NCBI GenBank assembly: GCA_946480815.1
Contig: CAMLLB010000004.1
Span: 1 to 64,000, forward strand
Origin: an uncultured Flavobacteriales bacterium
Lineage (GTDB): Bacteria > Bacteroidota > Bacteroidia > Flavobacteriales > Crocinitomicaceae
Direction: 5' to 3'
DNA length: 64,000 nt
Positions 1-10,800 of the stretch are shown here, one piece after another. Position numbers and translations under genes: made by a program. The notes beneath the pieces were generated by a model. That model did not search any database, was not told the origin of the DNA, and worked only from the letters and a program-made list of their open reading frames with translations. Position 1 is the first letter of the stretch. Every line of letters begins with the position of its first letter.

Positions 1-490
1 AATTGCAGATAATTTCCTGATTTGGAATTCCGGGACCTTGAATGATTACCCCGATATTTGCGCAATTAAGGCTATTTATGGTCGCTTCATTGCAACTTGG
101 ATTCGGTGCATACTGGTAAGCTTCCCCATTGTTATTTACAAAGGGATTTGTAGTTGTTACGGCAGATCCGGAACCTCCATTCAAAGGCAAGGCATAATAT
201 CCGTTAACTGCAGAATTATTGCAGTAAATTTTTGTTTGAAGGGTATGCAAACCACTATTTCCAGGTGTATTGCCAATAATTGCAATTTCATAATCAAATC
301 GAACATTGTAATTGTAACCCCATGGACAATCGGTAGTGCTTACCACTATAGATTTGGGACATATGGATACAGAAACCGAATATCCGGCATTTGAATTGAT
401 GATGCATTGTGCATTTGTCTGAATAGATATAACTAGGAAAAATAGGGTGGTTAGACAGCTTAGCTGAACTAATCTGGTACTCTTACGCAT
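1..490 (-). CDS. Secreted protein of unknown function, 5' part only (truncated by window edge)
   Basis: Reading the minus strand from an ATG at 490 gives 163 codons with no stop before the window ends. The product starts MRKSTRLVQLSCLTTLFFLV and has a signal peptide ending near TNAQC. The mature part is rich in Cys, Asn, Gly, Ser and Thr (for example VSTTDCPWGYNYNVRF), like secreted Bacteroidota surface proteins with Ig- or PKD-like folds. A -7-like box TACTTTTG lies on the minus strand about 25 nt upstream of the ATG. The plus-strand ORF over the same bases has no signal peptide or family resemblance and is treated as a shadow. I recognise no family, and the missing C-terminus would show whether it has a T9SS sorting domain. 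Confidence 0.7.
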   Translation of the reverse strand, partial: MRKSTRLVQLSCLTTLFFLVISIQTNAQCIINSNAGYSVSVSICPKSIVVSTTDCPWGYNYNVRFDYEIAIIGNTPGNSGLHTLQTKIYCNNSAVNGYYALPLNGGSGSAVTTTNPFVNNNGEAYQYAPNPSCNEATINSLNCANIGVIIQGPGIPNQEIICN

Positions 491-744
491 GAATGAAATC
501 TTAAAAAAAGGTGCAAAAGTACTCTTATTCTCAAGGTATTGTATTTTCAACTCTTCATTTCAAACTAATTTTCACATTAATACTACTTGACATACTTATA
601 TATAACAAAAAAATGGAATTTTCACAAAAAGAAAACCAAATAAATCAACACTTCATGCCTCGGAATTTACTTGTAATTCGAATCTGATTGACCGCAAGTT
701 TTACAACCTTTCTTGCCTCTCAGTATCAATGAGAAAAAACTGAA

Positions 745-3700
745 ATGAAACCTTTTCTATTCCTATTTCTTATTTTCATTATTCCTGCAATCGGTTTTTC
801 CCAGCAATGGGGAAATTGCACTGTCTCACAGTTTACCAATGAAGCAAACGATGTTGAGATCAATAATAACCAGGAATCTTACACTGCCGGATATATTACC
901 GGTGAAACTGCATTCAATAGTTCAACGATTGTACCATTTGCTCAGGGAAACGGAGACATTTACATTGCCAAATACAGTCCTGCAGGCACATTAATTTGGG
1001 AAAGGACTTTTGGAGGGAATTATTCTGACCGGGCGATTGATCTGGCGATTGGTCCGGATCAACATATTATTGTGACAGGTCAATTTTTTGGAACTGTAAA
1101 TTTTGGAAGTTTCACACTAAGTTCCTCCGCCAATTCAAAAGATATCTTCATTGTAAAACTGGATCCTGCCGGTAACGTTTTATGGGCACGAAAAGAAGGT
1201 GGAGATCTTGCTGAAAATGCTTATGGAATAGCCGTAGACCATCAAAATAAGGTTATCCTGACCGGACAATTCCAGGGAATGTCCATGATCGGAAACAATA
1301 CTTTTACAAGTGCAATTGATCCGAATACGAACCAACCTTCATTTGATTTTTTTGTATCAAAATACGATTCCAACGGAACACCGCTTTGGTCCTTAAATGG
1401 TTCTGCGGAATATGAAGATCGTGGACTGGCAGTTGCCATAGATGCTCAAAATAACATCTTCTTTACCGGTCAATTCTCCAAAGATTTGACATTTGCCGGC
1501 AATGCATACCTCAACCTTGGGTATAACATCGGTTTTCTCTGCAAATTAAATCCATCCGGGCAAATACAGTTTTTCAATCAACTAAAAGCCGGGATGACCA
1601 ATCCTTACGACCTGGAAGTCAACAGTGATCATGAAGTAGTCATTACCGGAGATTTCCTTGGAAACATGAACTATTACGATGCAACAGGAATGCATCCGAT
1701 TCAAAACGCATTCGACAAACAAATTTTCGTTCTGAAAACAACTAACAGCGGAAATTATATCTGGAACTATACTTTGGGATCCAACAACGAAATTTCTGCC
1801 CGTTCTGTTTCCATGGACCCACATAAGGACATTTTTGTGACCGGTTATTTCAAATGTGATTTATCCCAAATCCAGGATACGGCAAAAACCATATTCAATT
1901 CTGTTGGGTTTAAAGACCCCTATTTGCTTAAATTAACAAACACAGGGCAACTTGAGTACATCAAACATTTTGGAGGAAAAATGGATGATGAGGGTCATGG
2001 TGTGGCTGTTCGTGAGAACGACAAGCCGTTGATCTGTGGGAGCTTTACAAAGAACTTGAATTTTTCTTACAGTTTAAATCCCGTTGGTACCATCAATAAC
2101 TCAAATTATGGGTTAATTGCACATCCCAGCGAACCTCATGTTTTCTTAGCAGGTGATTCAACCCGCAACTCGTTCCTGGTTAATTATGTGAATCACGATT
2201 ACCAGACCCTGAATTATTATTACAACAATCCTACAGATTCTTTGATTGGTTACATTACAGATGATAATTACGTTGTTCCTGAACCGGATACCGTTCGTTT
2301 CTGCGAATATGGTTATATCTTTTACAACACGCTTACCTGGACTGATTACGGCCCCAGTTATTCTTTCCTGTGGAACACAGGCTCAACTTATCAAGGAATG
2401 GGAATAACGACAACCGGGAATTACTGGGTAAATGTGAAACGGGATGATGAATGCGCTATGGATATCGATAGCATATACGCCATTTCAGATCCTATTCCAC
2501 TTTTACCCAACCTGACAGATAACTATGGAATAAACTCCAATCAACCACCTTCTTACAACGATTACCATTTCTGTTATCCGGACAGCTTAACGATCAATTA
2601 TACCAATATCCAGACCGGGACCATATTAACCACCATTCAACCGGATGGTACAATCCTTAATGGAGCGGGGCCGTTTAATATTCATCTGGGTGGTCATTAC
2701 AGTGTTCATGTTTCTAACCAATATTGTTTCAGTTCAGATGAGTTTTATATCTCGTACGACGAAATCATTCCTTTTGACACCATGGACCTGGATATTGTCA
2801 TGAATACCACTATTCCAACCGGAGATTCCATTACTGTTTGTTTGGGAGATGAAGTTTGTTTTGCAGGAATCGATCTATTGACCAATCCGCAAGCTCTTTT
2901 TGATCTGGACCTACCCCACCCGGTTTATTCTGCAGAATGGACTATTTCGGGTCAATCCAGCGGAAACTTAACGAAATTAAAAACCTGTTTTGAGCCACAG
3001 ACAAGCGGTTGGTATACCGTTAACCTGGATGTAATTATCGGTTATCACAATTTATGCGGGATCGATACTGTTCCCTACAGTGCTTCGAAAATGTTCTACA
3101 TTACAGTAAATCCTGTACCAACCTGGTTGGGAAATATTTCCGGAGACAACCTGCTTTGTGAAAACGGATCTGTTTTTTTGGTTGTTAACAACCCAACAAC
3201 TAATTTTTCCTGGACAGGCCCAGGAATTATCTGGAACAACGGAAACGACAGTATTGAAGTCAATACGCCCGGAACTTACTCCTATTCAGGAACCATTACT
3301 AATTCTTATGGCTGTTCTGAGGACTTCGGTGTCTCTCATTACATTACGCTAAAAACTGCCCCAGCAATTTTCTCCATCCCTGCCGATGCCATTATTTGCC
3401 CATACGATTCGGTTCTGATGTCAATTCCAGCTAATTACCAATCTTATGCATGGATCGGTCCGGAAGGCGACAGTCTTTCGAACACGAACCAATGCTATGG
3501 AGAAGATCTTGGCTTTTATTATTGTCATGTAGTTGACAATGAAGGTTGTCATTTAACTTCTCCGCCATATGAATTAAGAGAATATACCACTCCAAGCATT
3601 ACAGTTATGCCTGATGAGTATTTGTGCCCGGCTGAAGAAATAGACATCCAACTGGCCTATTCCGGAACCCCGCTATTCAGTTGGGCCCCGATCAATTCAA

Positions 3701-5433
3701 CACAGGATCACATCACAGTTAACTCCCCTGGAGTTTATTCTGTCCAAATCACTCAATGCGGGTTCACGATAACTGACAGCATTGAAATCATCGACGGATC
3801 ATTCAGTGTAAATATTAGTATTACAGATTCCACCTTGTGCTATCAGGATACGATTATCATCCTGGGGACACCTGCCAATTTGAATTATGAATGGAATAAC
3901 GGACAGACTTCCGGAGGATTTTATCCTGTTTCTCAGCCCGGGACTTACTATGCAACCGCAACCAATGAATATGGTTGTGTTGTTCAAACCAATTCAGTTT
4001 CAATTAGTTTACCGGGTGAGTCAATACCACCGATCATTCAATCGCAAACTGTTTGTGCCGGTTCAAATGTGGTAATTGCTTCCACTTCGCCCTATACTAT
4101 GAATTGGTACTCTTCTATTGATACAACCTTGATTACAAGTGGAAATCAATTTTTGCTTACAAACTTACTAACTGATACTTCCTTCATTATAGCTTATGAA
4201 TCGACCGTATGTCCGCCCGCATACGGAACCGTGAGTGTTGAGTTGGTGGACAGCCTGGGCCATTACGAAATAAGCGGTGACTCAATTCTTTGTCAACAGG
4301 AAGATGGATTCTTCTCTGTGAATACGAGTACAGAAACTGTAAGCTGGCAAAACGGACCCATCCTTTACGGAACCAGTTCACAGGTAACCATTCCCTTCAG
4401 TGCTTTAAATACCAATCCTTTGATTTCTGTACAAATTTCCAATCAATGTTACAGCACTTCAATTATTGACAGCGTGCTTATTATTCAAACAACTCAAATT
4501 GAATTGGTCAATGATACAATTACACTTTGTTATTACGATACCGACATCGCTGAAATCAGCACACCAATGATTGATTCCCTTACCTGGAATTCCAATTTAG
4601 ATACTGTTACAACAGATATTTTCGACTTGAACGGTTCCAACAACTATGGCTTGGTTACTGTTTCCGGACAAGATCAATTCGGTTGTCCCACAAACGTTGC
4701 CCAATTGACCGTGATCACATCCAACTTTAATACTTCCATCAACCTGGATTTTTCAAATTATTGCCAGGGTGATTCGGGCTCAATTACTGTTAATACGAAT
4801 GCCGATAGTATTCTCTGGACTACACCTTTCGGGACCTTTAATGAAGACACTCTGAACATTACGGTCGATTCCTTTCATTCCGGAACGTACACCATTGAAT
4901 ATTGGGATGCACTTGGCTGCCGTTACCAGGACTCTGTATTTATTCCATTATTCCTGATGCCAAACCTGAATATCCTGCCTGATTCAATTTTTTGCCTGAA
5001 TGATGTATACACCTTCTATTTCCCAAATGATACGAATACATATCAATGGACAACCTATGGAAACAGTACCAGCATTCCGATCTTATTTGATCAGGAACTG
5101 ATCTTAACAGCAACCACACCAAATGGTTGTACTGCTTCCGATACTTTAATCGTTCATACTGTTAATTGTGAAGATGAATTACCGAATATCATTACACCGA
5201 ACGGAGACGGAAATAACGAGTACTTTGTTATTGATGACGCTTATTCTCAGCTCAACAATACACTGGTAATTTTAAACCGTTACGGAAATATTCTTTATCA
5301 AAAGAATGGTTATAAGAATGATTTTTCCGGCGAGAATTTAACTGACGGGGTTTATTTCTTTATATACTATCCGAACGGAATAAAAGAATTGAATAATTTC
5401 AGAAGCGGGTTTCTACATATACTGGGCAAATAA
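745..5433 (+). CDS. Giant T9SS type B secreted protein (paralogue A): SBBP-like propeller, Ig-like repeats, CHU_C-type sorting domain
   Basis: This 1562-aa protein has a signal peptide (about residues 1-20, ending GFSQQ). Residues of roughly 25-440 form SBBP-like beta-propeller repeats, with recurring motifs such as DIFIVKLDPAGNVLWARKEG and NIFFTGQF. About 510-1470 are Cys-, Asn- and Thr-rich Ig/PKD-like repeats. From about residue 1476 comes a gliding-motility-type C-terminal domain (PNIITPNGDGNNEYFVI, then ILNRYGN and DGVYFF), the hallmark of T9SS type B cargo. It should be exported across the outer membrane and act at the surface or outside the cell, perhaps in adhesion. Gene 7896-12593 is a full-length paralogue. 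An esterase gene and a PorP/SprF-like gene follow on the same strand, so co-transcription is likely. No catalytic motif was seen. Confidence 0.88.
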   Translation: MKPFLFLFLIFIIPAIGFSQQWGNCTVSQFTNEANDVEINNNQESYTAGYITGETAFNSSTIVPFAQGNGDIYIAKYSPAGTLIWERTFGGNYSDRAIDLAIGPDQHIIVTGQFFGTVNFGSFTLSSSANSKDIFIVKLDPAGNVLWARKEGGDLAENAYGIAVDHQNKVILTGQFQGMSMIGNNTFTSAIDPNTNQPSFDFFVSKYDSNGTPLWSLNGSAEYEDRGLAVAIDAQNNIFFTGQFSKDLTFAGNAYLNLGYNIGFLCKLNPSGQIQFFNQLKAGMTNPYDLEVNSDHEVVITGDFLGNMNYYDATGMHPIQNAFDKQIFVLKTTNSGNYIWNYTLGSNNEISARSVSMDPHKDIFVTGYFKCDLSQIQDTAKTIFNSVGFKDPYLLKLTNTGQLEYIKHFGGKMDDEGHGVAVRENDKPLICGSFTKNLNFSYSLNPVGTINNSNYGLIAHPSEPHVFLAGDSTRNSFLVNYVNHDYQTLNYYYNNPTDSLIGYITDDNYVVPEPDTVRFCEYGYIFYNTLTWTDYGPSYSFLWNTGSTYQGMGITTTGNYWVNVKRDDECAMDIDSIYAISDPIPLLPNLTDNYGINSNQPPSYNDYHFCYPDSLTINYTNIQTGTILTTIQPDGTILNGAGPFNIHLGGHYSVHVSNQYCFSSDEFYISYDEIIPFDTMDLDIVMNTTIPTGDSITVCLGDEVCFAGIDLLTNPQALFDLDLPHPVYSAEWTISGQSSGNLTKLKTCFEPQTSGWYTVNLDVIIGYHNLCGIDTVPYSASKMFYITVNPVPTWLGNISGDNLLCENGSVFLVVNNPTTNFSWTGPGIIWNNGNDSIEVNTPGTYSYSGTITNSYGCSEDFGVSHYITLKTAPAIFSIPADAIICPYDSVLMSIPANYQSYAWIGPEGDSLSNTNQCYGEDLGFYYCHVVDNEGCHLTSPPYELREYTTPSITVMPDEYLCPAEEIDIQLAYSGTPLFSWAPINSTQDHITVNSPGVYSVQITQCGFTITDSIEIIDGSFSVNISITDSTLCYQDTIIILGTPANLNYEWNNGQTSGGFYPVSQPGTYYATATNEYGCVVQTNSVSISLPGESIPPIIQSQTVCAGSNVVIASTSPYTMNWYSSIDTTLITSGNQFLLTNLLTDTSFIIAYESTVCPPAYGTVSVELVDSLGHYEISGDSILCQQEDGFFSVNTSTETVSWQNGPILYGTSSQVTIPFSALNTNPLISVQISNQCYSTSIIDSVLIIQTTQIELVNDTITLCYYDTDIAEISTPMIDSLTWNSNLDTVTTDIFDLNGSNNYGLVTVSGQDQFGCPTNVAQLTVITSNFNTSINLDFSNYCQGDSGSITVNTNADSILWTTPFGTFNEDTLNITVDSFHSGTYTIEYWDALGCRYQDSVFIPLFLMPNLNILPDSIFCLNDVYTFYFPNDTNTYQWTTYGNSTSIPILFDQELILTATTPNGCTASDTLIVHTVNCEDELPNIITPNGDGNNEYFVIDDAYSQLNNTLVILNRYGNILYQKNGYKNDFSGENLTDGVYFFIYYPNGIKELNNFRSGFLHILGK

Positions 5434-5483
5434 ACTTGGATTACAGGCAGTGATCCCTTATATTTATATGAATTCCCATTCAT

Positions 5484-6677
5484 ATGAAAACTCTTTCAAT
5501 ACTGTTGCTGATTCTTTTCCCGGTTGGAATTCAATCATGCAAAAAGAAAATAGCGGAACTTGAATACAAGGACCGCGGGACATTGATCGAATCAAGTAAT
5601 AACGGACATATTCCTATGGGGGAAATTGCCGGGAAGCTCGATTTTTCCACCACCAATGTCATAGAGAATGGCGTCACCTACTATACGATTAAGTACCGCA
5701 CCATCTACCAGGGAAAGCAGATTGATTCACGCGGGCTGCTTCTTATTCCTGACAACATGGATACAACTTACCTGATCGCTTATTTCCATGGAACAACCAT
5801 TCCGGTAAATCTGAGTGCCTTTTACCAGTCGAAAATGGAAACACCATCCAATTATAACGGAGGCTCGAAAGATTTCAATGAAACGCGGAACATTGCCCTT
5901 GCCTGGGCATCCAATGGGTTTGCTGTCTTTATCCCGGACTATATCGGTTTTGGCATAACAAAAGAAAAAGAACATCCGTACCTTGCGTATGAAGAACTGT
6001 TCAAAGCCAATATCGACGGACTTTTGGCTGTAAAAGAATTTTTTTCGCAACAGGGAATTTCTTATGATAACCGGCTTTTCCTGTCCGGTTGGTCGCAAGG
6101 TGCCGGTGCCAGTTTGTCTGCTCACAAATTCATCCAGGAACAATATGCTTCCGAATTTACGGTTGTTGCGAGTTCCGGACTAGCGGGCCCATATAACTTC
6201 AAAGGATTTATTTTTAAAATCCTTGAAAAAAAGGACGAGGAGCTTCTCATCAACAACATCTTCTCGTGGGGACTGTATAGCCTGAACAAATTCAGTCCGG
6301 AACTGAAACGGCCAACAGACCAGCTGTATTCTTATCCGGTTTACGACCAGTATGCGGCCATATTTCCTCCTTCAAAAATTCCCTCACAAACGCTTCGGGA
6401 GTATTTCCTGAATCACATCATAGACGGTTCGGATGTGGTCATGAACCAGGTATTGCAAAAAAACACCTTCAGCCATGGCTGGAATCCTGTTGGACAGGTC
6501 TTTCTTCATCATGGGGATGCCGATGAATTCGTGTATTACTCCAATTCCGTAGATGCACTGAACGGATTAGGCGGAGCAGGAAACGTAACACTCTATACTT
6601 ACCTGGGCGGTACACATATTTCCATAGTGCCGGGCTACATGGCAAACACTTTAAATGATTTCAACACATTAAAATAA
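5484..6677 (+). CDS. Lipoprotein alpha/beta-hydrolase (lipase/esterase-like)
   Basis: The 397-aa product has a lipoprotein signal peptide (hydrophobic run, then IQSC with Cys19 as the likely lipidated residue, followed by KKK). The fold reads as alpha/beta-hydrolase: an oxyanion-type HGTT segment, the nucleophile elbow GWSQGAG with Ser204, an Asp in HHGDADEF (345 or 347) and His378 in GGTHIS. This arrangement resembles secreted lipases or esterases that open with a long N-terminal arm, so it probably hydrolyses an ester substrate in the periplasm or at the surface. The natural substrate cannot be read from sequence. It lies 50 nt behind the giant type B gene and 1 nt before the PorP/SprF-like gene, which suggests one transcript. 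Confidence 0.82.
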   Translation: MKTLSILLLILFPVGIQSCKKKIAELEYKDRGTLIESSNNGHIPMGEIAGKLDFSTTNVIENGVTYYTIKYRTIYQGKQIDSRGLLLIPDNMDTTYLIAYFHGTTIPVNLSAFYQSKMETPSNYNGGSKDFNETRNIALAWASNGFAVFIPDYIGFGITKEKEHPYLAYEELFKANIDGLLAVKEFFSQQGISYDNRLFLSGWSQGAGASLSAHKFIQEQYASEFTVVASSGLAGPYNFKGFIFKILEKKDEELLINNIFSWGLYSLNKFSPELKRPTDQLYSYPVYDQYAAIFPPSKIPSQTLREYFLNHIIDGSDVVMNQVLQKNTFSHGWNPVGQVFLHHGDADEFVYYSNSVDALNGLGGAGNVTLYTYLGGTHISIVPGYMANTLNDFNTLK

Positions 6678-6678
6678 A

Positions 6679-7563
6679 ATGATGAAAGGCCTGATCTTTA
6701 CACTGCTCATTTGGATATACGGATACCCGATGCTACTTGCACAAAACACCTTGCGCCCGAACATCTATTATCAGAACATGCATTATTACAATACTGCTGC
6801 CGGAAATGAAGACACCGCTTATCATGCGTCTTTTGCAGCATATGCAAAATACAAATACGTTCCAACGGATCATGACGACGATAATGACAACAGTGTTTGG
6901 GTAAAGCCGGTTAATCTATACTTCAATCATATCTATAACCTTGACAGAAAAAATGCTGTCAATGTGTCCTACATCTTTGACGGATACTCTTTCTACAACC
7001 GGAATATCGTATACCTCGGTTATACACGTACATTCCGATGGAAAAAATCGAACAGGCTCGATCTGGGAGCGCGTGCGGTACTCAATTTCAATGCCATGAA
7101 CTGGGAAAATCTGGGTCAAATTGCCGATCGCCCGTCTTCCAAACTTACATTCAACGCAGACCTGGATTTCGGGATCCAATACCGTTACCGCGGCTGGACT
7201 ATCGGTGCATCTGCAAAAAATCTCTTTGCCAGTTCCGTGAAGGAAGACGGTTTGGACCTGATCAAAGACCAGCGGGAATTTTACGGCAACCTGTCTTACA
7301 ACTTCCTGCTTTTTAAGGGAAAAGCAGAGCTTGCTCCCTTCTTCCTGTTTTACCGTGAACGGAACATCAACCTCGATGCCGGACTGAATCTCGGACTTTT
7401 CCAAAAAGTACATATTGCTTATGCTTTCCGTCTGCTGGAACTGCGAAATATCTTTTCCATCCGTGGGAATATTCTGGGTCATTTCCAGGTTGGCGCCGCT
7501 TTCGATTATTCGATCCTGTATAGTGATTACAACATGGATTTACTTCTTGCCTATCGGTTCTGA
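6679..7563 (+). CDS. PorP/SprF-like type IX secretion outer-membrane protein
   Basis: The product is 294 aa with a signal peptide ending LLAQN. The mature N-terminus (NIYYQNMHYYNTAAGN) matches the PorP/SprF pattern of Gln/Tyr-rich sequence followed by an NPAYAG-like segment. The rest alternates beta-strands and ends LLLAYRF, with a terminal aromatic residue typical of outer-membrane barrels. In this family members pair with particular type B T9SS cargo; SprF and SprB of Flavobacterium johnsoniae are the known example. Its position directly behind one type B gene and before its paralogue fits a dedicated secretion or anchoring partner. The start overlaps nothing and lies 1 nt after the esterase stop. 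The family call is from motif pattern only, since the sequence is divergent. Confidence 0.72.
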   Translation: MMKGLIFTLLIWIYGYPMLLAQNTLRPNIYYQNMHYYNTAAGNEDTAYHASFAAYAKYKYVPTDHDDDNDNSVWVKPVNLYFNHIYNLDRKNAVNVSYIFDGYSFYNRNIVYLGYTRTFRWKKSNRLDLGARAVLNFNAMNWENLGQIADRPSSKLTFNADLDFGIQYRYRGWTIGASAKNLFASSVKEDGLDLIKDQREFYGNLSYNFLLFKGKAELAPFFLFYRERNINLDAGLNLGLFQKVHIAYAFRLLELRNIFSIRGNILGHFQVGAAFDYSILYSDYNMDLLLAYRF

Positions 7564-7895
7564 CAACAAAAAAACACCTGTTTTGAATTACTTTGTGATT
7601 CTTATAACAAAGTGAATTGTTTCGTCTTATTTTTTGTGATTTGACTTGTTTTCTGAACAAAACACGTTTTTTGTTGAATCTGGAATCCTTATCTTTCCGA
7701 AGATTAATAAATAAAACGACCTCTCCCATTTTATTATCCTCTTGTTTCCAAAACTAACGGATTTAATAACAGAAGGTTGAGAAGCAATTATTTCAAGTTA
7801 CATACCGAAAATCACGTATTCACCGGAAAAACTCTTTTTTGTCCGTCCAACTTTTTATTGCTTTTCTCGTCTTATTCTGTAAAACACCTATTGCC
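7564..7895 (+). other. 332-nt intergenic gap before paralogue B
   Basis: No ORF with coding character was found here. The gap is AT-rich. It holds a 7-bp inverted repeat, ACTTTGT at 7590-7596 and ACAAAGT at 7607-7613 with a 10-nt loop. This could be a weak terminator for the PorP/SprF-like gene, although no T-tract follows. A TTACTTTG near the same place only partly fits the TAnnTTTG box. The promoter of the downstream giant gene probably lies in this gap but cannot be pinned down. Confidence 0.5.
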
Positions 7896-10800
7896 ATGAA
7901 GCTAATCCTCATTATTTGCTCACTTTGCTTTTCCGTATCGGTCTTACCGCTATGGTCTCAAACCTGGGGTGCAAGTACCTTTAGCCAAACAACAAACGAA
8001 GCTGCTGATATCGAAGTAACCGGTTTGAACGAATCTTATGTTGCCGGTTATTTTTCCGGACAAACATCTTTTGGCCCCACGACATCACTTTCAGGCACCC
8101 AGGGAAATACAGATGCTTATGTTGCGAAGTATTCTGCATCGGGAGCTATTATTTGGATCAAACAATTCGGTGGATTGGCAGCTGACAGAGCAATAGACCT
8201 TGCGGTTGGGCCCGACCAAAACATCGTAGTTACAGGCCAGTTTTTCGGAAGTGTCACCTTTGGAAGCACAACACTGGTTTCAAGCTCCAACTCAAAAGAC
8301 ATTTTCATTGTCAAACTGGATCCTTCAGGAAATGTACTTTGGGCCAGAAAAGAAGGCGGAAGCTCTGCAGACAATGCTTATAAACTTACAATCGATAATT
8401 TAAATAACATCATCTTAACCGGTGAATATCAGGGAACTGCAACAATCGGAGCAAATACGTTTACAAGTACAATTGATGTGGGTACAGGGTTACCTTCATT
8501 TGATCTGTTTATTGCGAAATATACTTCTGCAGGAACACCTGTTTGGTCGTTAAGCGGTTATGCCGATATGGATGATCGCGGGCTTTCCGTTGCCGTTGAT
8601 GCCTCCAATAACATCTTTTTTACCGGACAGTTTTCCAACACGCTGAATTTTGCCTCGAATACATACGTGAACAATGGAATAAACGTCGGTTTTCTCTGCA
8701 AACTCAATCCGAGCGGACAAACGCAGTTTTTTCATCTGATGAAAGCCGGTTATGTTCTGCCTTACGATGTAGAAGTAAACGGGAATAACGAGCCGGTCGT
8801 TGTTGGAGATTTCCTGGGGAACATGCTTTATTATGACCAGAACGGAAGCAACAGTATCCAGAATCCGTATGATAAACAAATCTTTGTTTTGAAAACAGCC
8901 AATACAGGGCAGTATGTCTGGAATCAAACGCTGGGATCAGAGAACGAGCTTTCTGCAAGAGCACTTTCCATCGATCCCGGCAACAATATTTTCGTGACAG
9001 GTTATTTTAAATGTGATCTTTCACAAATTCAAGACAGCACAGAAACCTTATTCAATTCGGTTGGATTTAAGGACCCTTATCTTTTAAAGGTTTCCAATGG
9101 CGGTTCGCGTACATACATCAAACAATTCGGCAGTAAACTGGATGACGAAGGAAAAGGTGTTGCTGTCAAACTGGTCGACAAACCCTTGCTTTGCGGAAGT
9201 TATACGGCCGATTTGAATTTTATTCCGGGAGCTGCGACACTGGGTTACGACAACTTTACCTTCAATCCTTATCTGGCATTGGAGCCCTATCATGTTTACC
9301 TCGTTGGTGATCAAAGCCGGAATTCCTTTTTAACGAACCAGGTCAATGGAACCTACGGTAACTACAATTATTACACGGTCCCAACTTCCGATTCACTTGC
9401 CGGTTACATCCATGCCGAAGAAGCTGCTCATTATGTTACTGTGACCGGTGACACCGTTCATTTTTGCACCAGCGCAAACCTATATTACCAAACACTGACT
9501 TTTCCGCATTTCGGGCCAAGCTACACCAACACCTGGTATGACGGAAGCCACACCGAAATAAACACCATTTCTGCAACCGGAACTTATTGGATCCAACACG
9601 AACGTGATGATGAATGTTACATGGACATGGACTCTATTTACGCCATTCAGGAACCGATTCCGAACCTTCCGTTATTAACGGATGATCATGGAATTAACGT
9701 AAACCAGCCCGGCCCGCAATACAACAACTACCATTTTTGTTATCCTGAAGGAGCGATCATTAATTTCAGCAACCTGGACCCGGGTTCCACGCTGACTACT
9801 ATTGGAAACTCAGTTACCTTTAACGGCCCCGGGCCGCATACACTCGATCAGGAGTATCAATATTTCGTACAGGTTACGAATCAGTACTGTATAAACATCG
9901 GCAATTTTACTTTTGAGCAGGACCATGCTGCCCCACACGACAGTATTTCGCTTTCTATTGTTATGAACACTCCTGTTCCTACCGGAGATTCGATTTATAT
10001 CTGCCAGGGAACGCCGGTTATGTTCCATGGAATAGACCTGATAACCAATCCGCTTGGGAATTTCTCTCCAATGGTTTCGCCGCCGATTGATACGGTGATC
10101 TGGGACGTGAATGGCGCTTCATTGATCAATTACGACACAGCAGCGACCATTTTCACTCCGTCATCAAGCGGTTGGTATACGATGACCATTAAAGTGATAA
10201 AAGGTTATGATAACTTATGCGGTTTGGATACAACTATTTATATCGCAACCAAACAATTTTATATCCAGGTCAATCCAAATCCTTCCTGGGGAACAACCAT
10301 TACAGGGGGAAACCTGCTTTGTCCGAACGAATCGACTTTCCTGGTGGCCACTAATCCGAATCCGGAACTTTCCTGGTCGGGTTCCAATATTTTGTGGAGT
10401 AATAATGCCGACAGTATCGAAGTCAACGCCCCGGGTTGGTACAATTACACAGGGGTATTGGAAGATTCCCTGACAGGATGCAGTTCGTTCATCTCATTCA
10501 ATCATTACGTAGGAGTGAAAGTTGCTCCGGATATTACATCCCCGGGAGACGCGGTAATTTGCCCGTTGGATTCGTTATTAATGACTGTCCCGAACATTTT
10601 TGTTTCCTACATGTGGTTTGGTCCGAACGGAGATACTTTATCAACGAGTTCCCAGTGTTATACCACCGAGATCGGAAGTTATGTCTGTAACGTTACGGAT
10701 GCTGACGGTTGTGTTTTAACAACTCCTCCTTTTGAAGTGTTCGAATACTCTACTCCTTCTATTTCGGTTTCTCCAAGTTCAACCATTTGCAACAACGAAA

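Noticed and set aside
38..394. Plus-strand ORF at the window start
   Set aside because: It lies over the minus-strand secreted gene starting at 490, has no signal peptide or domain, and its composition is that of a shadow frame.
587..612. Sigma70-like promoter TTGACA...TATATAAC upstream of the first giant gene
   Set aside because: It does not match the Bacteroidota -7 consensus and the spacing is poor; AT-rich gaps give such matches by chance.
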